This document shows positions 38,888 through 48,686 of a stretch of 64,000 nt of DNA, one piece after another. This DNA comes from Bacteroidota bacterium (GTDB lineage: Bacteria; Bacteroidota; Bacteroidia; Bacteroidales; B39-G9), in NCBI GenBank assembly GCA_015222055.1, contig JADFUR010000060.1, positions 1 to 64,000 on the forward strand. The letters are read 5' to 3'. The notes below the pieces were generated by a model that did no database searches, was not told the origin of the DNA, and saw nothing but the letters and a program-made list of their open reading frames with translations. Made by a program: the position numbers and the translations under genes. Position 1 is the stretch's first letter; each line of letters opens with the position of its first letter.

Positions 38888-39004
38888 ATGAAAGTAAGAG
38901 CTTCTGTAAAAAAACGTTCAGCAGATTGTAAATTAGTACGAAGGAATGGGCGTTTATATGTTATTAATAAAAAAAATCCTAAATTTAAACAAAGACAAGG
39001 ATAA
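38888..39004 (+). CDS. rpmJ: 50S ribosomal protein bL36 (zinc-less type)
   Basis: 38 residues: [20 protein letters not shown] then [18 protein letters not shown]. Only one Cys remains and the CxxC…CxxxxH zinc ligands are gone, as in the C- form. 16 bp after infA. Confidence 0.96.
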   Translation: MKVRASVKKRSADCKLVRRNGRLYVINKKNPKFKQRQG

Positions 39005-39010
39005 TTTTTA

Positions 39011-39018
39011 TAACTTTG
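39011..39018 (+). promoter_or_regulatory. Possible internal promoter before rpsM
   Basis: TAACTTTG matches the TAnnTTTG -7 pattern, 23 bp before the rpsM ATG. No clear TTG lies at the right distance upstream, so this is weak. Confidence 0.3.
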
Positions 39019-39041
39019 CAAACTTTAAATTTTACTAGTTT

Positions 39042-39419
39042 ATGGCAAGAATAGTTGGTGTTGATTTACCACAAAATAAAAGAGGAGAAATAGGGTTAAC
39101 CTATATATACGGTATCGGTCGTAGTAGAGCTATTAAAGTACTCGAAAAAGCAGGTGTTGATAAAAATATTAAAGTTAAGGACTGGTCTGATGATCAAATA
39201 GCGAAGATCAGGGAATTCCTTAATGAAGAATATAAACTCGAAGGAGAGTTACGGTCTGAAACTCAATTAAACATAAAACGTTTAATGGATATAGGTTGTT
39301 ATAGAGGTATTAGACATCGTATAGGTTTACCTGTACGTGGACAACATACTCGAAATAATGCTAGAACAAGAAAAGGTAAGAAAAAAACAATAGCAAATAG
39401 AAAGAAAGCTACTAAATAA
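39042..39419 (+). CDS. rpsM: 30S ribosomal protein uS13
   Basis: 125 residues. Head protein bridging to the large subunit. [38 protein letters not shown], and the basic tail [20 protein letters not shown]. Confidence 0.99.
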   Translation: MARIVGVDLPQNKRGEIGLTYIYGIGRSRAIKVLEKAGVDKNIKVKDWSDDQIAKIREFLNEEYKLEGELRSETQLNIKRLMDIGCYRGIRHRIGLPVRGQHTRNNARTRKGKKKTIANRKKATK

Positions 39420-39431
39420 TAATTTACAATT

Positions 39432-39821
39432 ATGGCACAGAAGTCGAGAACAGTAAAGAAAAGAAAAGTAAAAGTAGAAGCTGTTGGTCAAGCCCATATT
39501 CATGCTTCTTTTAATAATATTATAATTTCTCTTACTAATAGTGATGGACAAGTTATTTCTGCATCATCATCTGGAAAGATGGGATTTAGGGGATCTAAAA
39601 AGAACACTCCTTATGCAGCACAAATAGCCGCAACTGACTGTTCTAAAGTTGCTTATGATTTAGGATTGAGAAAAGTAAAAGTTTATGTTAAAGGGCCTGG
39701 AACAGGTAGAGAATCTGCAATTAGAACAATTAATAATGCAGGAATTACAGTAACAGAAATTATTGATGTTACCCCTTTACCACATAACGGTTGCAGACCT
39801 CCTAAAAGAAGAAGAGTTTAA
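39432..39821 (+). CDS. rpsK: 30S ribosomal protein uS11
   Basis: 129 residues. Platform protein near the Shine-Dalgarno helix. [39 protein letters not shown], and the C-terminal [18 protein letters not shown]. Starts 12 bp after rpsM. Confidence 0.99.
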   Translation: MAQKSRTVKKRKVKVEAVGQAHIHASFNNIIISLTNSDGQVISASSSGKMGFRGSKKNTPYAAQIAATDCSKVAYDLGLRKVKVYVKGPGTGRESAIRTINNAGITVTEIIDVTPLPHNGCRPPKRRRV

Positions 39822-39856
39822 ATTAAAATTAATGTAATTAAATTTTATTATAGAAG

Positions 39857-40465
39857 ATGGCAAGGTATAGAGGACCAAAAACAAAAATTTCCAGAAAGTT
39901 AGGAGAGCCCATTTTTGGACATGATAAAGCTTTTGAAAAGAAAAATTATCCACCAGGACAACATGGAAATAACAAGCGCAGAAGAAAAATATCTGAATAC
40001 GGTTTACAACTACTTGAAAAACAAAAAGCAAAATACACTTATGGTGTGTTAGAAAAACAATTTTCTAATTTGTTTAAAAAAGCAACTAGAAGTAAAGGTG
40101 TAACTGGGGAAGTACTGTTGCAATATTTAGAAATGCGTTTAGATAATCTTGTATTTCGTATTGGTATAGCACCTACAAGAAGTGGTGCACGTCAATTTGT
40201 ATCTCATAAGCATATAACAGTAAATGGCGATGTTGTAAACATTCCTTCTTACCGAGTAAAAGTTGGAGATGTAATTGGTGTACGTGAAAAATCAAAATCA
40301 TTAGAAGTTGTTACTACTTCATTAGCTTCTGCTAGATACAATAAATATCCTTGGTTAGAATGGGATGGAAATGTATTATCAGCGAAAGTTATTAATGTAC
40401 CTGAAAGATCAGAAATACCAGAAAATATAAAAGAACAATTAATTGTTGAATTGTATTCTAAATAG
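39857..40465 (+). CDS. rpsD: 30S ribosomal protein uS4
   Basis: 202 residues. 16S rRNA assembly initiator and, in E. coli, alpha-operon repressor. [39 protein letters not shown]4 domain [20 protein letters not shown]. No N-terminal zinc cysteines. Confidence 0.99.
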   Translation: MARYRGPKTKISRKLGEPIFGHDKAFEKKNYPPGQHGNNKRRRKISEYGLQLLEKQKAKYTYGVLEKQFSNLFKKATRSKGVTGEVLLQYLEMRLDNLVFRIGIAPTRSGARQFVSHKHITVNGDVVNIPSYRVKVGDVIGVREKSKSLEVVTTSLASARYNKYPWLEWDGNVLSAKVINVPERSEIPENIKEQLIVELYSK

Positions 40466-40486
40466 AATGCTAAATTAAATAATCTT

Positions 40487-41479
40487 ATGGCTATATTAGC
40501 TTTTCAAAAACCTGAAAAAGTAATAATGATCGAATCTGACGAATTTGTAGGCAGATTTGAGTTTCGACCATTAGAACCCGGTTATGGTATAACAATTGGT
40601 AATGCTTTAAGAAGAATTTTGCTTTCTTCTTTAGAAGGATATGCAATTTCATCTATTAAGGTAGATGGTGTAGACCATGAATTTTCTACGGTTCAGGGGG
40701 TATTAGAAGATACTACTGAAATAATCCTTAATTTGAAACAAATTCGTTTAAAAAAGCAAATAGAAGATTGTGAAAGTGAAAAGGTATCTATTACCATTAC
40801 CGATCAGGATACTTTTAAAGCTGGCGACATCAATAAATTTTTAAACGGTTTTGAAGTTATTAACAAAGATTTGGTTATTTGTAAAATGCAACCAGATGTT
40901 AAACTTCAAGTAGATTTTACAATCAATAAAGGTAGAGGGTATGTACCTGCTGATGAAAATAAACAATTAGATGCAGAAATAGGTGTTGTTGCAATTGATT
41001 CAATATATACCCCTATTATAAATGTGAAATTTTCAGTAGAGAATTATCGTGTTGAGCAAAAGACTGATTATGAGAAATTAATTTTTGAAATTCAAACAGA
41101 TGGTTCGATTTTGCCGAAAGATGCTTTAAAAGAAGCTGCTAAAATATTAATTTATCACTTTATGCTATTCTCTGATGAAAAAATTACATTAGATTCTGAA
41201 GAAAAATTAGCTAACGAAGAGTTTGATGAAGAAGTGCTTCATATGAGGCAGTTATTAAAAACAAAATTAGTAGATTTAGATTTATCAGTTAGAGCTTTGA
41301 ATTGTTTAAAAGCAGCTGATATTGATACTCTTGGTGAACTTTGCACTTTTAATAAATCTGATTTATTGAAATTTAGAAATTTCGGTAAAAAATCATTAAC
41401 AGAGTTAGAAAATCTTTTAGAGTCATTAAATTTAAGTTTTGGAATGAATATCTCTAAATATAAATTAGATAAGGAATAA
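40487..41479 (+). CDS. rpoA: RNA polymerase alpha subunit
   Basis: 330 residues. N-terminal assembly domain ~1-230 ([56 protein letters not shown]) and C-terminal DNA-binding domain ~250-320 ([40 protein letters not shown]). Standard position between rpsD and rplQ. Confidence 0.99.
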   Translation: MAILAFQKPEKVIMIESDEFVGRFEFRPLEPGYGITIGNALRRILLSSLEGYAISSIKVDGVDHEFSTVQGVLEDTTEIILNLKQIRLKKQIEDCESEKVSITITDQDTFKAGDINKFLNGFEVINKDLVICKMQPDVKLQVDFTINKGRGYVPADENKQLDAEIGVVAIDSIYTPIINVKFSVENYRVEQKTDYEKLIFEIQTDGSILPKDALKEAAKILIYHFMLFSDEKITLDSEEKLANEEFDEEVLHMRQLLKTKLVDLDLSVRALNCLKAADIDTLGELCTFNKSDLLKFRNFGKKSLTELENLLESLNLSFGMNISKYKLDKE

Positions 41480-41484
41480 AAGAG

Positions 41485-42096
41485 ATGAGACACAGAAAGA
41501 ATTTTAATCATTTAGGAAGAAAAACAGCACATAGAAGTGCTATGTTAGCGAATATGGCTTCTTCTTTAATTTTAAATAAAAGTATTACTACAACAATTGC
41601 TAAAGCTAAAGCTTTAAAAATGTATGTTGAACCATTAATAACTAAATCGAAAAATGACACAACTCATTCTCGAAGAATAGTTTTTAGTTATTTACAAGAC
41701 AAACAAACTGTTTCTGAATTGTTTAGAGATATAGCAGTAAAAGTTAGTGACAGACCAGGTGGTTATACTAGAATATTAAAATTAGGGAGACGTCTTGGAG
41801 ATAATGCCGATATGTGTATTATTGAATTGGTTGATTATAATGAAAATATGTTAGAATCATCTAAAGTAAAAGCTAAAACAACGAGACGACGTAGAACTAA
41901 AAAATCTACTACGGAAGTTGCAGCTGTTGATGCTAATATTGAAACAGCAGAAACTTCTAAACCAGAAGCAACAGTTGAAGAACCAAAAGTTGATCAAGCT
42001 AAAGCAGAAAAGAGTAAGATTGCAAAAGAATCGAAACCCAAAGCCTCTGTTAAAAAAGAAGTTAAAGTTTCAAAAGAAGATAAAAAAGCTGAATAG
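41485..42096 (+). CDS. rplQ: 50S ribosomal protein bL17 with long charged tail
   Basis: 203 residues. Core ~1-125: [60 protein letters not shown]. The ~75-residue C-terminal tail is rich in Lys, Glu, Ala and Thr and probably disordered; Bacteroidota bL17 often carries such tails. Last gene of the superoperon, just before a strong terminator. Confidence 0.98.
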   Translation: MRHRKNFNHLGRKTAHRSAMLANMASSLILNKSITTTIAKAKALKMYVEPLITKSKNDTTHSRRIVFSYLQDKQTVSELFRDIAVKVSDRPGGYTRILKLGRRLGDNADMCIIELVDYNENMLESSKVKAKTTRRRRTKKSTTEVAAVDANIETAETSKPEATVEEPKVDQAKAEKSKIAKESKPKASVKKEVKVSKEDKKAE

Positions 42097-42118
42097 CAAA
42101 GAACTTTTATATAATTTA

Positions 42119-42152
42119 AAAAAGGGAATAATTAATTTATTCCCTTTTTTTA
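42119..42152 (+). terminator. Terminator of the ribosomal superoperon
   Basis: AAAGGGAATAA and TTATTCCCTTT form an 11-bp stem with a 5-base loop, followed by a T-run (CCCTTTTTTTATA), 22 bp past the rplQ stop. It also lies beyond the stop of the convergent gene at 42217. Confidence 0.92.
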
Positions 42153-42216
42153 TATAATAAATTATTTGCTAAATACTATAAATTCGTAAAAGAGATGTAT
42201 TCGTTAATTTTGTTGA

Positions 42217-42960
42217 TTATGCATTTTTTTTATTATTTAAATAATTTTCAACTTCATCTTTATTCATAACTTTAGTGTTTGTTATAAGAAAGTCATCATT
42301 AATAAAATTACCTAACTCATTGCAATTTCTGATTACATCTTTAAATATAATTTCAATAGGTTCTTGAATAGGAATTAAAGAAAGAATTGTTGAGAAATTT
42401 TTATCGAATTTTATTTTTTCGATCTCTGCATTATTATGTTTTAAAGTAAATTTGAGTTCTTTAGTTATAATTTTTTTTTGAATATCGGAGAAATCTGCTT
42501 TGTTTTTTGCAAAAAAAACAACAAAATATCTAAGTTTTGAATCTTTTCCTCCTAAACCCGTAGAGATAAATATTTGATTTTCCTCCAAAATAGATCCTTC
42601 AATCAACATACGGGATTCTTGTAAAGCAAGTAATGACCAATTTTTTAATTCTTTATCGGGGCTTTTTGAATATTTTTCTAATGTTCTATATGATTTTACA
42701 TTATCTTGGGAAGCTAAAGAAGCAATTAATTGTTTCTTTTCTTCTATAGAAGTTTCTTTCTCGAAAAGATTCTTTATGTCAATAATAATATTTATACTAT
42801 TATTCTTTTCTTTAATTTTTTTAGAATATTCAAAATATTCAATTTGAACATTAATATCTATCGGTTCATTTAAAATATTTAACTTGCCCGGAATGTTTTT
42901 TGTTATTTCATTAAGCTTGTCAAGCAAATTGTTGTCATTAATATTATCGTCCAAATTCAT
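42217..42960 (-). CDS. Conserved hypothetical protein, HEAT-like segment
   Basis: 247 residues, no signal peptide or membrane segment. Acidic N-terminus (MNLDDNINDNNLLDKLNEI). Residues ~70-125 look like a short helical repeat pair (KKQLIASLASQDNVKSYRTL, ELKNWSLLALQESRMLIEGS), followed by an alpha/beta part with FISTGLGGKDSKLRYFVVFF (~130-150). I do not recognise a named family; I recall similar Bacteroidota proteins with a GLGGK…LRYF segment, unnamed. Single gene, convergent with rplQ and divergent from feoAB. Confidence 0.6.
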   Translation of the reverse strand: MNLDDNINDNNLLDKLNEITKNIPGKLNILNEPIDINVQIEYFEYSKKIKEKNNSINIIIDIKNLFEKETSIEEKKQLIASLASQDNVKSYRTLEKYSKSPDKELKNWSLLALQESRMLIEGSILEENQIFISTGLGGKDSKLRYFVVFFAKNKADFSDIQKKIITKELKFTLKHNNAEIEKIKFDKNFSTILSLIPIQEPIEIIFKDVIRNCNELGNFINDDFLITNTKVMNKDEVENYLNNKKNA

Positions 42961-43029
42961 AATATTATATTTAAATAGTTTTGATTTTCGAAATTCTCAA
43001 ATGAAATTTAAAAAATTTAATTACTTGTA

Positions 43030-43037
43030 CAAATATA
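43030..43037 (-). promoter_or_regulatory. Candidate -7 element for the gene at 42217-42960
   Basis: On the minus strand this reads TATATTTG, matching TAnnTTTG, 70 bp before the start codon. The nearest TTG (43054-43056) gives a spacer of only 16 bp, so the call is weak. Confidence 0.3.
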
Positions 43038-43196
43038 CTTACAAATAATTTGTCAATAAACTTCTAGTTGGATAAATAGAGAATTTTTTTTAGTTAATGT
43101 TATTATTTTTTATGAAAAAAATAACTTAATCACGGTATTGTATGGTAATAAACAAACAACTATTTTTATCCATTCTAATTAAATATGAAATTATAG

Positions 43197-45698
43197 ATGA
43201 GACTTTCGGAATTAAAAACCGGTGATGAAGGAGTAATAGTAAAAGTAAGGGGATATGGAGCTTTTAGAAAACGCATAATAGAGATGGGTTTTATAAGAGG
43301 ACAGAAGGTGCAGGTAATCAAAAATGCTCCATTAAAAGATCCTGTAGAGTATAGTGTTATGGGATATAATATTTCTTTAAGAAGAAGTGAAGCAAGAAAT
43401 GTTGAAGTAATAACAAAAGAAGAAGCAAGGGGGCTTAAGCTAAATAATTATGAAGGCGTTATAGATGAGGAAAAGTTAAAGACATCAGCAAAAGAAAAAA
43501 GAAAAAATATTCATATTGCTTTAGTTGGTAATCCAAATTCAGGTAAAACAACACTTTTTAATTTCGCCTCTGGAGCTAAAGAACACGTTGGAAATTATAG
43601 TGGAGTTACCGTTGAGGCAAAAAATGCAAAATTTAAACAGAATGGCTATAATTTCGATATTGCAGATTTGCCAGGAACTTATTCATTAACAGCATATTCT
43701 CCCGAAGAACTTTATGTCCGGAAATATATTTTTTCAGAGAAACCAGATATAATAGTAAATATTGTGGATGCTTCAAATCTAGAGCGCAATCTTTATTTAA
43801 CAACTCAACTTATTGATATGGACATTAAAGTTGTGATAGCTTTAAATATGTATGATGAATTGAAAGATAAAGGTGCTCAGTTTAATTATAAAGCTTTAGG
43901 TGAGATGATTGGCGTTCCTATTATTCCAACCGTTAGCTCAAAAGGTAAGGGTGTTAAAGAATTGTTTAATGAGTTAATTGAAGTTTATGAAGATAGAGAG
44001 CCTATAGTAAGACATATTCATATTAATTATGGTAAAGAAGTTGAAAAATCAATAAGAATTATTAGAGAAAAAATTGGAGAAGTTAAGCAGATAAGAGATA
44101 AAGCTTCAACCCGTTTTTTGGCTATCAAATTATTAGAGAAAGACAGAAGTACAAATTTTATTTTTTCGAAGTTTGATATTTATAATGAAATAAAAGAAGT
44201 TAGCGAAAATGAGATTAAACGTCTTGAAAATAGTTTGCTTGTTGATTGCGAGACAATTATCACGGATGCAAAATATGGTTTTATTTCAGGTGCTTTAAAA
44301 GAAACTTATGTTGAAGGTGTAAGAAAACGCAGAAAGAAAACTGAGATTATTGACACAATTGTACTTCATAAGGTGTTTGGATTTCCTATATTTTTATTAT
44401 TTATGGGGCTTATGTTTTATGCAACATTTGGCTTAGGTAAGTACCCAATGGAATGGATGGGATATGTTGTTGATATAATAAGTAATGGTTTAACTACAAT
44501 ATTACCAAATGGAATATTTAAAGACCTCTTGGTAGATGGTGTGATTGCAGGAGTAGGAGGTGTTATAATATTTTTACCAAATATTTTAATTCTGTTTTTG
44601 TTTATTTCTTTTATGGAAGATACAGGATATATGGCTCGTGCAGCATTTATTATGGATAAATTAATGCATAAAATTGGCTTACATGGTAAGTCGTTTATTC
44701 CTTTAGTTATGGGATTTGGCTGTAATGTTCCGGCAGTGATGGCTACCAGAACAATTGAAAACAGAAACGATCGATTACTTACTATGCTTATTAATCCTCT
44801 TATGTCATGCAGTGCTCGTTTACCTGTTTATATATTAATTATTGGAGCATTTTTCCCCAAATATCCAGGTTTAATGCTTTTGGGGATTTATTTTTTCGGT
44901 ATTTTTTTAGCGATTATAGTTGCTAAAATTTTCAAAAAATATCTTTTTAAATCCCAAAAAGCTCCATTTGTAATGGAATTACCACCTTATCGTATGCCAA
45001 CAGGAAGAACAATTTTGTTGCATATGTGGAATAAAGGAGCACAATATCTTAAAAAAATGGGAAATGTTATACTTTTTGCCTCAATAATAATCTGGGCATT
45101 AGGTTATTTCCCGAGAAATGTTGATTATAAGAAAGATTATGCATCATTAATTTTTCAAAAAGAAAGTTTGCAAAAAACAAGAGAAAATTTTGATTTAGGA
45201 AGTAGTAAATTACAAGCTGAAGATTATTCTAGTAATAAAGAAATTGAAAAATTAAAAGCAGAGAGAAAAACGGAACATCAAGAGAATTCTTATCTTGGCA
45301 AGTTGGGACTTTTTGTTGAGCCTGTTATTAAGCCATTAGGATTTGACTGGAGAATGGGAGTGAGTTTAATTGCCGGAGTTGCTGCCAAAGAAATTGTTGT
45401 TAGTACAATGGGTGTGGTTTATCAAGCGAATACAGATGCAGGTGAAACTTTACAAGAAAAAATAAAACAACAGGTTTATAATAAAGGTAGTAAAAAAGGA
45501 CAAAAAATCTTTACACCATTGACGGCATTAAGTTTTATGTTTTTTATCTTAATTTATTTTCCATGTGTGGCAACAATTGCAGCAATAAAAAAGGAATCTG
45601 GCAGTTGGAAATGGGCGATTTTCACGGTCTTATATACAACTAGTTTGGCTTGGATAGTTTCATTTATAGTTTATCAAATAGGTGGTTTTTTCATTTAA
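43197..45698 (+). CDS. feoAB: Ferrous iron transporter, FeoA-FeoB fusion
   Basis: 833 residues. Residues 1-75 are a FeoA (SH3-like) domain (RLSELKTGDEGVIVKVRG, RIIEMGFIRGQKVQVIKNAP). After a linker comes the FeoB G-domain (G1 GNPNSGKTTLFN ~107-118, G3 DLPGTYSL, G4 NMYD), then the membrane core with two Gate motifs (GFGCNVPAVMATRTIENRND; GVAAKEIVVSTMGV). A charged, probably cytoplasmic insertion (~655-700, FQKESLQKTRENFD) separates the last helices. Imports Fe2+ across the inner membrane. This fused form is typical of Bacteroidota. Followed 13 bp later by its small Cys-rich partner. Confidence 0.97.
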   Translation: MRLSELKTGDEGVIVKVRGYGAFRKRIIEMGFIRGQKVQVIKNAPLKDPVEYSVMGYNISLRRSEARNVEVITKEEARGLKLNNYEGVIDEEKLKTSAKEKRKNIHIALVGNPNSGKTTLFNFASGAKEHVGNYSGVTVEAKNAKFKQNGYNFDIADLPGTYSLTAYSPEELYVRKYIFSEKPDIIVNIVDASNLERNLYLTTQLIDMDIKVVIALNMYDELKDKGAQFNYKALGEMIGVPIIPTVSSKGKGVKELFNELIEVYEDREPIVRHIHINYGKEVEKSIRIIREKIGEVKQIRDKASTRFLAIKLLEKDRSTNFIFSKFDIYNEIKEVSENEIKRLENSLLVDCETIITDAKYGFISGALKETYVEGVRKRRKKTEIIDTIVLHKVFGFPIFLLFMGLMFYATFGLGKYPMEWMGYVVDIISNGLTTILPNGIFKDLLVDGVIAGVGGVIIFLPNILILFLFISFMEDTGYMARAAFIMDKLMHKIGLHGKSFIPLVMGFGCNVPAVMATRTIENRNDRLLTMLINPLMSCSARLPVYILIIGAFFPKYPGLMLLGIYFFGIFLAIIVAKIFKKYLFKSQKAPFVMELPPYRMPTGRTILLHMWNKGAQYLKKMGNVILFASIIIWALGYFPRNVDYKKDYASLIFQKESLQKTRENFDLGSSKLQAEDYSSNKEIEKLKAERKTEHQENSYLGKLGLFVEPVIKPLGFDWRMGVSLIAGVAAKEIVVSTMGVVYQANTDAGETLQEKIKQQVYNKGSKKGQKIFTPLTALSFMFFILIYFPCVATIAAIKKESGSWKWAIFTVLYTTSLAWIVSFIVYQIGGFFI

Positions 45699-45711
45699 AT
45701 TCTTTATAAAG

Positions 45712-45897
45712 ATGGTTTTAAATATTTTAGCATACATAATTATTTTTATAGCTTTTGCTTTCCCTGTTTATAATATTTATAAGATATTATTTTTAAAAAA
45801 ACCATTAGGATGTGCCAGCTGTAATAGTAATTGTGAACTTAGAAATATTTATAAATTAAAAAACAACACTACTCTTAATACTAAAAAATTTAATTAG
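45712..45897 (+). CDS. FeoB-associated Cys-rich membrane protein
   Basis: 61 residues from ATG 45712; the longer frame from 45682 would overlap feoAB and lacks family support. One N-terminal membrane helix (MVLNILAYIIIFIAFAFPVY), then GCASCNSNCELR with three cysteines and a Lys/Asn tail. Matches the small protein encoded after feoB in many bacteria; thought to assist Fe2+ uptake, mechanism unclear. Confidence 0.85.
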   Translation: MVLNILAYIIIFIAFAFPVYNIYKILFLKKPLGCASCNSNCELRNIYKLKNNTTLNTKKFN

Positions 45898-46222
45898 CTA
45901 TTTTTTAGTTTATTATTATTATTATGTATTGTTTATAAGAAAATAAATTTTGCGATTTTTTATTTAGCTCAATATTTAAAAACATCATTTTTTTTATATA
46001 ATAATTAAAATTATTGAATGGTTTTAATTGCTAAGCTCCTAACAACTAGTTTTGTTGGGGGTTTGAAAAAAAATAAAGACTTTGAATTGAAAAGGTTTTG
46101 TTTTTGATGTTCTATGAAAATGGAATTGATGTATATATCTGAATTGAAAAAAATTGATTTTAGTGGGCTAATCATAAATATAAATTTATTATATTTACGA
46201 GGATTTAGAAATTAAATAAACT
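45898..46222. other. Intergenic region after feo, with one hairpin
   Basis: 325 bp, AT-rich, no gene. CTCCTAACAA (46036-46045) and TTGTTGGGGG (46052-46061) form a 10-bp stem with two G-T pairs and a 6-base loop; without a T-run it is a weak terminator candidate. TATATTTA before the next gene is close to, but not, a -7 element. Confidence 0.4.
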
Positions 46223-47473
46223 ATGAAATTATATTCTGTAAGAAAAGAGAAATATTTAGCAATTATTGCATTATTTGTATTTATAAACATTAGTCAATCT
46301 GCAAAATCACAAACCAGTGTATTTTATTATGACAATTTAAATAAATCGTATCCCAATAATCAAATAGTAAAGTTGTTAGAATCTCCTAATAAGGATTTAT
46401 ACTTATTAGGCAAGACAAGTGATAGTAAATACCAGATTAATAAACCAATATTGATGAGGGTTGATAAAAAAGGTCATTTTTTATCAAGAAAAATATTAGC
46501 ATCTAAATATTTAAATAAGTTGAACGGAATGGTTTTGTTACCCTCTCAGGATATTAAAATATTTGGTTCTTGTAAAAGTAATGAAAAATATTATCCTTAC
46601 GAAAGTATTGTTACTCCTGATGGAAGAGTGAAAACTAAAGAAGCAGGTTTTTCAGTTTTTTCAACTTGGTTAAATGATGTTAAAACTATTGACGAAGAAC
46701 ATGTTATAGTTGTTGAAACCAAGAAAGTAAAGACTGGGAAATTTAATATTTCAGTTTATAAAGTTAACACAAAGAGCAAAGAACAAGAATGGTTTAAAAA
46801 AATTTCATCTGAAGATAATGAAGAAGCCAATGAAATATTAGTTATGAGAGATAATAAGATAATTATTCTCGGGAAAAAGTATACTGATGATTTATCTTCT
46901 TATGTTCCAATAATCTATAAGCTTACACCAGATGGTAGACAAATATGGAAAAAAGGAATTGATGTTCCTAGAAATTTTTATAACCAGAGTATTTGTGTAA
47001 ACAAGAAAGGAGTTCTATATTACATTTGCGGTTATACAAAAGAGACGACAGGTTTATGCGAGACCCGATTAATTACATTGTCTTCAGAAAATAAAGAGTT
47101 GAACCACAAAACTTTTCAAAATATTAGTGCAAATGGGATTTTGAGTTTTAATAAAAACACCTTTATGATTTATGGTTCAAATGTGTTAGTGAAGAATTCA
47201 CACGTTGTAACTAAAGCAAAATATATTATTTTTGATGACGATTTTAATGTTGTTTCACAAAAGCAACTTGGGAAGAATGATGTTCCAGATTCGGAATTTT
47301 CTAAGAAAAAGTTTTATATTTCTCCTACAAATTCAGACCTCTTAACTGCTATGAAATTATCTGATGGAAGAATAGCATGTGCAGGTAAAATTTTTATGCC
47401 AAACATGAAAAATATTAAGAATGCACCCAGACGAAATAATGCTTTATTATTATTAATTGATAAAGATTGGTAA
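46223..47473 (+). CDS. Secreted protein, probable beta-propeller
   Basis: 416 residues. Signal peptide ~1-30 ending AKSQ. The rest is beta-rich with repeated strand patterns of the form D/NKIIILGKK…IIYKLTPDGRQIWKKG and KDLYLLGKTSD…ILMRVDKKGHFL, typical of seven-bladed propellers in Bacteroidota secreted proteins. No C-terminal sorting domain is seen. No family name can be given. Single gene between feoAB and mtnA. Confidence 0.6.
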   Translation: MKLYSVRKEKYLAIIALFVFINISQSAKSQTSVFYYDNLNKSYPNNQIVKLLESPNKDLYLLGKTSDSKYQINKPILMRVDKKGHFLSRKILASKYLNKLNGMVLLPSQDIKIFGSCKSNEKYYPYESIVTPDGRVKTKEAGFSVFSTWLNDVKTIDEEHVIVVETKKVKTGKFNISVYKVNTKSKEQEWFKKISSEDNEEANEILVMRDNKIIILGKKYTDDLSSYVPIIYKLTPDGRQIWKKGIDVPRNFYNQSICVNKKGVLYYICGYTKETTGLCETRLITLSSENKELNHKTFQNISANGILSFNKNTFMIYGSNVLVKNSHVVTKAKYIIFDDDFNVVSQKQLGKNDVPDSEFSKKKFYISPTNSDLLTAMKLSDGRIACAGKIFMPNMKNIKNAPRRNNALLLLIDKDW

Positions 47474-47634
47474 GCGAAAAATTATTTAATATTCTTTAAT
47501 TCATTAATTATTATATTTCATAGATACGCATAATATTTGTGTCCCCTATTTATTCGATAATAGAATAATAGGAGACATTAATTTTTATTGCTACAAAGTA
47601 TTTTTTGTATTGTAGTTTTTTTTAAAATTTAATT

Positions 47635-48678
47635 ATGAAAGTAAACAATAAACACTATCTAACTGTTTGGATGGAAGGTTCGACAGTTTATCTTATTGAG
47701 CAAAATTTATTGCCTTTTAAGTTTCAAATTCACAAATCAGAGAGCTATAAAGAAAGCTGTATTGCTATAAAAACGATGATTGTAAGAGGTGCTGGTGCAA
47801 TAGGAGCAACGGCAGGTTTTGCGATGGCACAGGCTTCTAATGAAGCACCTGAAAATGATTATATTAAATTTTTGGAGAAAGCAAAGAAAGAAATTGAAGC
47901 AACAAGACCAACTGCCAGAAATTTATTTTATGCAACAAACAGGGTTTTTAATGCCGCCAAAATTTCAAAACAAGAAGCATATAAAGCTGCTCAAGATATT
48001 GCAGCGGAAAATGTTCAAGATGCCAAAAAAATTGGAGAGTTTGGAAATGAGTTAATTAAAGATGGATATAATATTGAAACTCATTGCAATGCAGGATGGC
48101 TTGGTTTTGTCGATTATGGAAGTGCTTTGTCTCCAATTTATGCAGCTAATAATGAGGGCAAGAAAATTTTTGTTTATGTTGATGAAACACGACCACGAAG
48201 TCAAGGAGCAAGATTAACAGCATGGGAACTGAAAAATGAAAATATACCTCATGCAATTTTGCCAGATAATGCAGGTGCTTATATAATGTCGAGAGGTAAG
48301 GTTGATATGATGATTGTTGGTGCCGACAGAATTGCAGCAAACGGTGATGTAGCTAATAAGATTGGAACTTTTGAAAAAGCAATAGTAGCACGAGAGTTTA
48401 ATGTACCTTTTTATGTTGCAGCACCTTGTTCAACTTTCGATTTGGATTGCCATACAGGGAACAATATTATTATTGAACAAAGAGATGAAGATGAGGTTTT
48501 ATACCAAACAGGATTGTTAAATAACGGCGAGATTGAAAAAGTACTTGTTTGTTCGCCAGGCTCAAATGCTATAAATCCTGCTTTTGACGTTACTCCAGCT
48601 GATTATATTACAGGAATAATTACTGAAAAAGGAATTATTAAACCAAGTGTTGAAGAAATAAAAAAATTATTTAAATAA
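47635..48678 (+). CDS. mtnA: S-methyl-5-thioribose-1-phosphate isomerase
   Basis: 347 residues. Converts 5-methylthioribose-1-phosphate (or 5-deoxyribose-1-phosphate) to the ribulose form. Family motifs: IKTMIVRGAGAIGATAGFAM, ATRPTARNLFYATNR, THCNAGWLGF with the catalytic Cys, VYVDETRPRSQGARLTAWEL and GADRIAANGDVANKIGTF with the catalytic Asp. An eIF2B-type fold; the sequence is closer to MtnA than to eIF2B. Followed 8 bp later by a class II aldolase gene, so the two are probably one operon for salvage of SAM-derived by-products. Confidence 0.93.
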   Translation: MKVNNKHYLTVWMEGSTVYLIEQNLLPFKFQIHKSESYKESCIAIKTMIVRGAGAIGATAGFAMAQASNEAPENDYIKFLEKAKKEIEATRPTARNLFYATNRVFNAAKISKQEAYKAAQDIAAENVQDAKKIGEFGNELIKDGYNIETHCNAGWLGFVDYGSALSPIYAANNEGKKIFVYVDETRPRSQGARLTAWELKNENIPHAILPDNAGAYIMSRGKVDMMIVGADRIAANGDVANKIGTFEKAIVAREFNVPFYVAAPCSTFDLDCHTGNNIIIEQRDEDEVLYQTGLLNNGEIEKVLVCSPGSNAINPAFDVTPADYITGIITEKGIIKPSVEEIKKLFK

Positions 48679-48686
48679 ATAAAAAA

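Noticed and set aside
45682-45711. Longer start for the FeoB-associated protein
   Set aside because: Would overlap feoAB and add residues not typical of the family; ATG 45712 is preferred.
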